DNA of 31,867 bases from a virus, in the IMG/VR virus record IMGVR_UViG_3300044799_000135, positions 1 to 31,867 of that record, one strand, 5' to 3'. A model generated the notes under the pieces. That model searched no databases, was not told the origin of the DNA, and saw only the letters and a list, made by a program, of their open reading frames with translations. This document shows positions 28,077 to 31,867 of the stretch, in pieces. Every line of letters starts with the position of its first letter. The stretch's first letter is position 1. The position numbers and the translations under genes are program-made.

Positions 28077-28267
28077 GCGAGGTTGACGAACTTTATGAAC
28101 GGATTAGAGAGTTGAATCAAGAAGTTTTAGATTTCTTGCATGAACGCGCACAACTCCAAGCCGCGCTGGACGAGGCGCGGAGGGTAATTGAAGACTTGAA
28201 GCACGACAAACCCAATGCCTGGGCACGTGCCAGTTTATGGTTAATGAAATACGGAGAGCAAAAATGA
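28073..28267 (+). CDS. Small coiled-coil protein, 64 aa (tandem family 2)
   Basis: ATG 28073 coupled by ATGA; starts MSEVDELYERIRELNQEVLD. Leucine-rich heptads, ALDEARRVIEDLKHDK, and ends with a Trp/Leu-Lys-Tyr-Gly segment shared with its neighbours. No catalytic features. Confidence 0.6.
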   Translation: MSEVDELYERIRELNQEVLDFLHERAQLQAALDEARRVIEDLKHDKPNAWARASLWLMKYGEQK

Positions 28268-28488
28268 ATGTCAAAAGGTTCACCGATGATTATATCGAGA
28301 AAGTGAAGTATTCCACCCACGATGTTATTGACCTACGCGATGAGGTTATCAAACTTCGCGCCTGCAAGGACAAAGCGCGGAAGGTGATACAAGCATACTC
28401 GGATTATCTCGAGGGCGAATACGAAGTAATTCCCGAACAAAAAGCCGGCAACGCATGGCTGAAGAAATACGAGAAGGAGAAACCATGA
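28264..28488 (+). CDS. Small coiled-coil protein, 74 aa (tandem family 3)
   Basis: ATG 28264 coupled by ATGA to the previous gene; starts MNVKRFTDDYIEKVKYSTHD. Contains CKDKARKVIQAYSDYL and GNAWLKKYEKEK. Shares the RKVI and LxKY elements with the two genes before it, so likely from duplication followed by divergence. Confidence 0.6.
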   Translation: MNVKRFTDDYIEKVKYSTHDVIDLRDEVIKLRACKDKARKVIQAYSDYLEGEYEVIPEQKAGNAWLKKYEKEKP

Positions 28489-28739
28489 GTGAAAATCGGC
28501 CCCAATACGGTAAGCCCAATCTGCTCTACCCGCTCCGAGAGGCGATAGACGCCCTGGAAACAGCGGAGGAATCGCTTTTCCGCCTTTGGCGCGCCAGCAA
28601 TATTGACCAGAAGGTGAATACACTCTCGCGGCATAGCATTTACGAGATGTACGAGCAGGCCGGAAATAATGCAACTCGGTTGCGCCGCCTGCTGGAAATT
28701 CAGGAAGCGGCCACGCTTAATGCGCTGAAATCCGATTGA
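28485..28739 (+). CDS. Unknown small protein, 84 aa
   Basis: ATG 28485 behind GGAGAAACC; starts MSENRPQYGKPNLLYPLREA. Helical with DALETAEESLFRLWRASN and a C-terminal LRRLLEIQEAATLNAL. Coupled to its upstream neighbour. No family recognised. Confidence 0.5.
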   Translation: MSENRPQYGKPNLLYPLREAIDALETAEESLFRLWRASNIDQKVNTLSRHSIYEMYEQAGNNATRLRRLLEIQEAATLNALKSD

Positions 28740-28780
28740 CAATAGACGCGCCGCCATTCACGGCGCGCCAAAAGGAAACC

Positions 28781-28999
28781 ATGTTTGCGGCGCTACTTAC
28801 ACTTTTTGCAATATTATCGGCTCTCGAAGGATTTTTTACGCTGACCCAGGTCACTCAAGGAGTGGGATTTATAGCTATTGCCTGCTTTTTGGGCATCCTG
28901 GCACGCCTGGCACAGGCAGAGGCGTACCAGAAGAAAGTCAAGGAACTCCTGACGGCTCTCATAACCATTACGTTGAAGGATAAAGAAAAACCAAAGTAA
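28781..28999 (+). CDS. Small membrane protein, 72 aa
   Basis: ATG 28781 behind AAAAGGAAACC; starts MFAALLTLFAILSALEGFF. Two hydrophobic stretches (residues about 2-17 and 27-46) then a basic tail. Could be a holin-like or membrane-remodelling protein, but it is not beside the lysis genes. A strong promoter for the RNA at 29048 begins just downstream. Confidence 0.55.
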   Translation: MFAALLTLFAILSALEGFFTLTQVTQGVGFIAIACFLGILARLAQAEAYQKKVKELLTALITITLKDKEKPK

Positions 29000-29013
29000 T
29001 TTGATCGAGTCGC

Positions 29014-29041
29014 TTGACAACTGGCACAAAAAGAGTATAAT
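29014..29041 (+). promoter_or_regulatory. Consensus sigma70-type promoter
   Basis: TTGACA (29014-29019) and TATAAT (29036-29041) with a 16-base spacer: the only consensus pair of this quality I saw. +1 near 29048, ahead of non-coding sequence. Confidence 0.85.
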
Positions 29042-29047
29042 AGAAAT

Positions 29048-29209
29048 TGTCAGCGTGGCAACCTGGCGAAAGGACAAACTTGTGAGACTAAAGGCGAAAA
29101 GAACTTCTGTATTTTGTACCGGCGGTAAGGCCCTCTCTTACCGCACGCCTTGCGGTGAAATGCCTTTGGTCTCACCCTTGCCGCCAGTACAAAGCACAGG
29201 AGTTTTTTT
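29048..29209 (+). ncRNA. Candidate pseudoknotted ncRNA with intrinsic terminator
   Basis: From +1 (about 29048) no gene is present. Bases 29097-29130 pair with 29176-29209: 34 positions, only two mismatches and a few G.U, ending in a T7 tract, so transcription should end here. The loop holds an inner hairpin (ACCGCA 29140-29145 with TGCGGT 29151-29156) and the segment 29162-29174, which pairs with 29083-29095 (GTGAGACTAAAGGC region; 13 to 14 bp, one G.U). That helix is interleaved with the long stem: either a true pseudoknot or a two-state switch. Not recognisable as 6S, tmRNA, RNase P or a CRISPR RNA by eye. Confidence 0.65.
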
Positions 29210-29216
29210 ATTCGAC

Positions 29217-29256
29217 AATGCGTCTGCCTCGCTCGAGGCATGGCGCATTTTGATTT
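29217..29256 (+). terminator. Second intrinsic terminator
   Basis: AATGCG (29217-29222) pairs with CGCATT (29244-29249), and TGCCTC (29225-29230) with GAGGCA (29235-29240), separated by a small internal loop; TTTTGATTT follows. It lies just after the first RNA's terminator. Confidence 0.7.
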
Positions 29257-29260
29257 AACA

Positions 29261-29640
29261 ACGCCTATCGGGCCGCGCTCCGGTAGACCACAAGATTGAT
29301 GCAGCGCGGTGCATGGGCCAATAAGTCTGGTCAACTGTAGACAATCATCAATCCCCCGCTCGACTGTGGACGTAAGTCCAGGGGACTGTTCGCCAAATCT
29401 TGGTAGCGTCGAGAACAGCGAGTTTGAGGCGAACGGTGTGAGGCCAGCACGAACAAAAGTTGCCTGGGGTGACGCACCTCCAAACCGCGTCCTTATACTC
29501 AGTCTGTTCCCAACCCGAAGCCCGTTTTCCTTCCCGCGCCGCGTATCCAGGTACGGTAGGGGGAACGTGCCAACAACTTAACTCAGTAAAGGTTAGTGAC
29601 AGACTCCGGTAGAAGAAGCCCGCGCATTCCGAGAGGATAA
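29261..29640 (+). ncRNA. Candidate structured RNA or long leader, 380 nt
   Basis: No convincing gene on either strand. Helices visible: CTATCGG 29265-29271 / 29280-29286, with its loop pairing 29273-29279 / 29303-29309 (an H-type pseudoknot); GATTGATG 29294-29301 / 29346-29353 (8 bp); 29385-29394 / 29428-29437 (10 positions, one G.U); a GUAA tetraloop hairpin 29367-29380; GGGGTG 29466-29471 / 29475-29480; AGTCTGT 29501-29507 / 29599-29605; 29550-29555 / 29566-29571. Ends at the ribosome binding site of the gene at 29644. Short helices can occur by chance, but several in one stretch and the pseudoknot are suggestive. Confidence 0.45.
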
Positions 29641-29643
29641 AAA

Positions 29644-29901
29644 ATGAAAGCAATACAAGAGGAATTACTACCTCGAATAATCGAGAAGATAGACATAATT
29701 ACACCCTCGCCCGAAGAGATTGAGGTTGTCAGAACACATGGAGGCTGGACACGAAAGACTTTACTTAAATGGGGTGTACCCTGGCTTCCCGAAGAAATAT
29801 CTCCTCCAAAAGGATGGAGGCGCGAACTTATAAGGCGCTGGGGCAGAGAGACCTATCCACTAGACCCGAAAGACCGCATTGATGTAGGCGGTTTATTCTG
29901 A
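29644..29901 (+). CDS. Unknown small protein, 85 aa
   Basis: Behind GAGAGGATAAAAA; starts MKAIQEELLPRIIEKIDIIT. Contains THGGWTRKTLLKWGVPWLP and WRRELIRRWG, a basic Trp-rich segment like a small DNA-binding or recombination-associated protein. First gene after the long non-coding stretch. No family recognised. Confidence 0.55.
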   Translation: MKAIQEELLPRIIEKIDIITPSPEEIEVVRTHGGWTRKTLLKWGVPWLPEEISPPKGWRRELIRRWGRETYPLDPKDRIDVGGLF

Positions 29902-29913
29902 AAGCGAGGAGCG

Positions 29914-30429
29914 ATGGATAAACGAGAAGCAATCCAGAACGTGTTAAAGAAGTACCAGATAGTTGACCATGAAGCATTGCTTGACGAACTCATTGATCTT
30001 TTCGATAGGTTGCGCGTCGCCCCCAACCTCCCCGCGCCAACAGGCGACACGGTAAGCGACTGGGCACGAATATCCGCCCTGCACCAGGAACGGGAACAGG
30101 CGGAGCAGTCCATGCTCGATCGGCTCGAGGAGGCCCTCGGCATCACGCCGAATGGAAGACCAGAGTGGGATACCATTGCCCGTTTCCTGATTGAGAAGGA
30201 GAGCGAACGGTGCGCCGAAACGATTGAGACGTTCGCGGCGAATTGTCGACTCGACCCGTTCTCGACACCAAAGACACATCAGATTGCCAAAGATCCGATG
30301 CAGATCAAGACGAACTGGATACACGTCATGGCTATGAAAACTGAGCCGAGCAAAGGCAAGGGGAACAACGAGCAATTTTTTGACCAACTCAAGAAAAAGA
30401 AACTGGAGTATGCAGATGGCAACAATTGA
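29914..30429 (+). CDS. Unknown early protein, 171 aa
   Basis: Behind GCGAGGAGCG; starts MDKREAIQNVLKKYQIVDHE. N-terminal helix followed by DELIDLFDRLRVAPNLPAP, a middle helix (QEREQAEQSMLDRLEEAL) and a charged C-terminus. It overlaps the next gene (helicase loader candidate) by 14 bases, so it is likely in the same replication module. Confidence 0.5.
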   Translation: MDKREAIQNVLKKYQIVDHEALLDELIDLFDRLRVAPNLPAPTGDTVSDWARISALHQEREQAEQSMLDRLEEALGITPNGRPEWDTIARFLIEKESERCAETIETFAANCRLDPFSTPKTHQIAKDPMQIKTNWIHVMAMKTEPSKGKGNNEQFFDQLKKKKLEYADGNN

Positions 30430-30997
30430 CGATATTCTAAACGTGATCGCTTACATGAAACTGGCGTTCCCGAATTACAATCCCAACATTACCGACAAAC
30501 CGTGTACTGCCGATGTCTTAATGGACTTGTTGGGTGATCTTACCGCCGAAACACTCCAGGCCGCCGTCCGCTCTTGTTGCGCCGAGTCGGGGCGCGCCTT
30601 TGCGCCATCCGCCGGGGAGATCCGCGGCGCGGTCTCAAGTCTGCGTTCTAAAATTGACGGCGTTCCGAGCGCGGGTGAGGCATGGGGCGAGATCATCGGT
30701 TCATTTGAGCGGATGCCGGGCGGGAACATGGCAGGCGGAGGACACACGCCCATCCTGGACCATCCGCTAGTACGGAAGGCCGTGCATTGCATAGGTGGAT
30801 ATGTTGCCATTGGTGCGGATTTCTTCGAGAACCAGATGGCGAATCGTGCCCATTTCCTGCGGATATATGCAGACCTATTGGATACCTGGAAAGACGATGC
30901 CGCCGAGTTGCCGGCGATCACGGAGTATGTCCAGAAACAAATTGGCGAGGCAACAAAAATGCTGACTGATAAGTTATCGGTGAAAGAAAGGAGATAA
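30416..30997 (+). CDS. Replicative helicase loader-like protein (G39P-like)
   Basis: A 193-residue protein; ATG 30416 with GGAG seven bases upstream, inside the end of the previous gene. The N-terminal LNVIAYMKLAFPNYNPN, then MDLLGDLTAETLQAAVRSC and RAFAPSAGEIRGAVSSL follow the pattern of phage G39P/helicase-loader proteins that bind the DnaB-type helicase. The middle has EAWGEIIGSFERMPGG and PLVRKAVHCIGGY. No helicase or primase is inside this window, so its partner may lie just to the right or be the host DnaB. Confidence 0.6.
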   Translation: MATIDDILNVIAYMKLAFPNYNPNITDKPCTADVLMDLLGDLTAETLQAAVRSCCAESGRAFAPSAGEIRGAVSSLRSKIDGVPSAGEAWGEIIGSFERMPGGNMAGGGHTPILDHPLVRKAVHCIGGYVAIGADFFENQMANRAHFLRIYADLLDTWKDDAAELPAITEYVQKQIGEATKMLTDKLSVKERR

Positions 30998-31001
30998 TAA
31001 A

Positions 31002-31352
31002 ATGAATGTACAACTATTTCAAGCTCTGGAAAATTTATTCCAGGCGTGTGCGGATTTACCACTCGAAGAAATGGATCGCATGGAAAAAGAAATCAACGTG
31101 GCCTCCCTTGCGCTTGAAATGACTGCGTTGCAAACCCCCCCCAATACCAGGAAAGGAAAACTGATGATATTTGATTACATTTACCGCTGGAAGAATAACA
31201 CGAAACGCGCAACGATGTATAAACGAGTTTGTCGTGTTATAGCCCGCGGGAAACTTAATTCTTGCCTGATAGAATTTCTCAACGGCCAACGAGAGGTCGT
31301 GTCACGTAATTCGATTAGAAAGGAAAAACCATGTTCAAAAAACTCAGACTAA
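31002..31352 (+). CDS. Small protein with a second in-frame start, 116 aa
   Basis: ATG 31002 behind AAAGGAGAT; starts MNVQLFQALENLFQACADLP. At 31164 an in-frame ATG (MIFDYIYRWKNNTKRATMYK) follows AGGAAAGGAAAACTG. The second half, YKRVCRVIARGKLNSCLIEF and REVVSRNSIRK, is a familiar small phage domain; the first half is a separate helical unit. It may be a fusion of two small genes or may yield two products. It overlaps the next gene by 22 bases. Confidence 0.55.
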   Translation: MNVQLFQALENLFQACADLPLEEMDRMEKEINVASLALEMTALQTPPNTRKGKLMIFDYIYRWKNNTKRATMYKRVCRVIARGKLNSCLIEFLNGQREVVSRNSIRKEKPCSKNSD

Positions 31353-31555
31353 GTACTGCAATCGTAATCGTGCTAGTCGTGCTTGCTTTAGTGGTCGTCG
31401 TCTATGGATTGTGGACGATTGAGTCTGCGCCCGACCCGCTGGCACAGTTTATAGTAAAAAGGTCGTGTTCATTCGTCGAATGGGGCGATTTTCACGCCTT
31501 TGCCTGCACGGATGGGTTTGTGGGCAGTTTTGCCCCTTTAGCACCGTCCCCGTGA
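31331..31555 (+). CDS. Single-span membrane protein upstream of transglycosylase
   Basis: Behind AGAAAGGAAAAACC; starts MFKKLRLSTAIVIVLVVLAL, a strong membrane segment (residues about 8-30) or uncleaved signal anchor. The remaining 44 residues are not diagnostic. Its TGA (31553-31555) overlaps a GTG (31552) in the -1 frame of the transglycosylase gene. CCC TTT A at 31534-31540 would also allow a -1 slip that fuses the anchor to the enzyme. Likely partner of the lysis or entry enzyme. Confidence 0.55.
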   Translation: MFKKLRLSTAIVIVLVVLALVVVVYGLWTIESAPDPLAQFIVKRSCSFVEWGDFHAFACTDGFVGSFAPLAPSP

Positions 31556-31867
31556 CGCCCGTTGCCCCCAGAAACAACGCTACGGTAGATAGTGGTACAA
31601 CAACACAAGAAACGACCACAGAGTTTCCAGACGCCGTACAGGGCAAAACGGGTATTTCTTCATATTGGCCGCCCAATATTGCCCAATGGTCTGATTTAAT
31701 TCAGCGTTACGCCGCGCAATACGACATCGCCCCCGATATAATTGCCGCCGTAATGACCGTTGAATCAAATGGCAATCCAAACGCGATGGGAGTAGCGGGC
31801 GAGTTGGGTCTGTTACAGATTGTTCCCAAATTCCACGTTTGCGCATCACTTGACCCCGAAGAGAATA
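31552..31867 (+). CDS. Lytic transglycosylase (SLT-type), N-terminal part
   Basis: From GTG 31552 the frame stays open to the window end. A short Thr-rich linker is followed by LIQRYAAQYDIAPDIIAAVM, then the catalytic ESNGNPNA and GLLQIVP, the hallmarks of SLT-type lytic transglycosylases (the Glu of ESNGN cleaves the peptidoglycan glycan strand). Position after the membrane-anchor ORF fits lysis or virion-associated entry. An alternative start at 31480 in the same frame (MGRFSRLCLHG) lacks a binding site. The C-terminus lies outside the window. Confidence 0.8.
   Translation, partial: MTPVAPRNNATVDSGTTTQETTTEFPDAVQGKTGISSYWPPNIAQWSDLIQRYAAQYDIAPDIIAAVMTVESNGNPNAMGVAGELGLLQIVPKFHVCASLDPEEN

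Noticed and set aside
29309-29581. Plus-strand 90-codon ORF in the same stretch
   Set aside because: Amino-acid composition looks random, no binding site is visible, and the helices cut across it.
29348-29653. Minus-strand 101-codon ORF in the non-coding stretch
   Set aside because: No ribosome binding site or coding-like composition; it lies opposite a stretch with many complementary RNA segments. It should still be tested as an alternative.
1-31867. CRISPR arrays, tRNA genes, integrase or attachment sites
   Set aside because: Scanned by eye: no regularly spaced repeats, no TTCGA-type T-arm with a cloverleaf, and no recombinase motifs were seen.

Overview
The window is an incomplete piece of a tailed double-stranded DNA phage or prophage, most like a siphovirus with an HK97-type head. 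It has no rRNA, tRNA, integrase or host housekeeping genes. It starts inside a tail tape measure gene and ends inside a lytic transglycosylase gene, so both ends are cut. Ribosome binding sites are of the GGAGG type, many promoters are extended -10 (TGnTATAAT), and stop/start overlaps (ATGA) are very common. This means a bacterial host with conventional translation initiation; the sequence does not identify the host phylum.

Layout. (1) Bases 1-13586, minus strand: the virion module. Read in transcription order (right to left) it holds a small terminase candidate, large terminase, a GIY-YIG homing endonuclease, portal, a MuF-like protein, a gp10-like protein, a protease-scaffold-capsid fusion, a beta-helix-like protein, small head genes, a head-tail connector, three tail tube-like proteins (two of them close paralogues), a frameshifted tail assembly chaperone and the tape measure. 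(2) 13594-17237, minus: an AT-richer, tightly coupled accessory operon of ParB-like protein, SAM methyltransferase, PAPS-reductase-like (IbrA-type) ATPase, ParB/IbrB-like protein and two small proteins, next to a broken C-terminal DNA-methylase fragment. (3) 17240-17572: a divergent control region with two extended -10 promoters that each place +1 on an ATG. (4) 17573-20790, plus: a rightward run of very small genes (zinc fingers, coiled coils) closed by an intrinsic terminator. (5) 20800-23457, minus: a zinc finger protein, a PD-(D/E)XK-like nuclease overlapping an MT-A70 adenine methyltransferase, another zinc finger protein and a NinG/HNH-like nuclease. (6) 23464-23503: a divergent promoter pair around a 9-bp-arm palindrome, with a probable DNA-binding regulator reading rightward. 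(7) 23503-29000, plus: more small early genes, including an Imm-5-like protein with a 12-nt tandem repeat and a run of related small helical proteins. (8) 26546-26670 and 29014-29643: promoter-linked non-coding stretches with long interleaved (pseudoknot-type) complementarities, the best candidates here for undescribed RNA elements. (9) 29644-31867, plus: small genes, a helicase-loader-like protein, and a membrane-anchor ORF overlapping the transglycosylase in the -1 frame.

How it works together. The leftward genes package DNA and build the head and tail. The accessory operon beside the terminase plausibly acts on phage or host DNA (modification or defence interplay), but its chemistry cannot be read from sequence. 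The rightward genes are early takeover, replication and lysis functions. Control appears to rest on extended -10 promoters with a shared GTGGTA core, leaderless starts, translational coupling and structured RNAs. Protein family calls were made by eye from motifs and have not been tested by any search.
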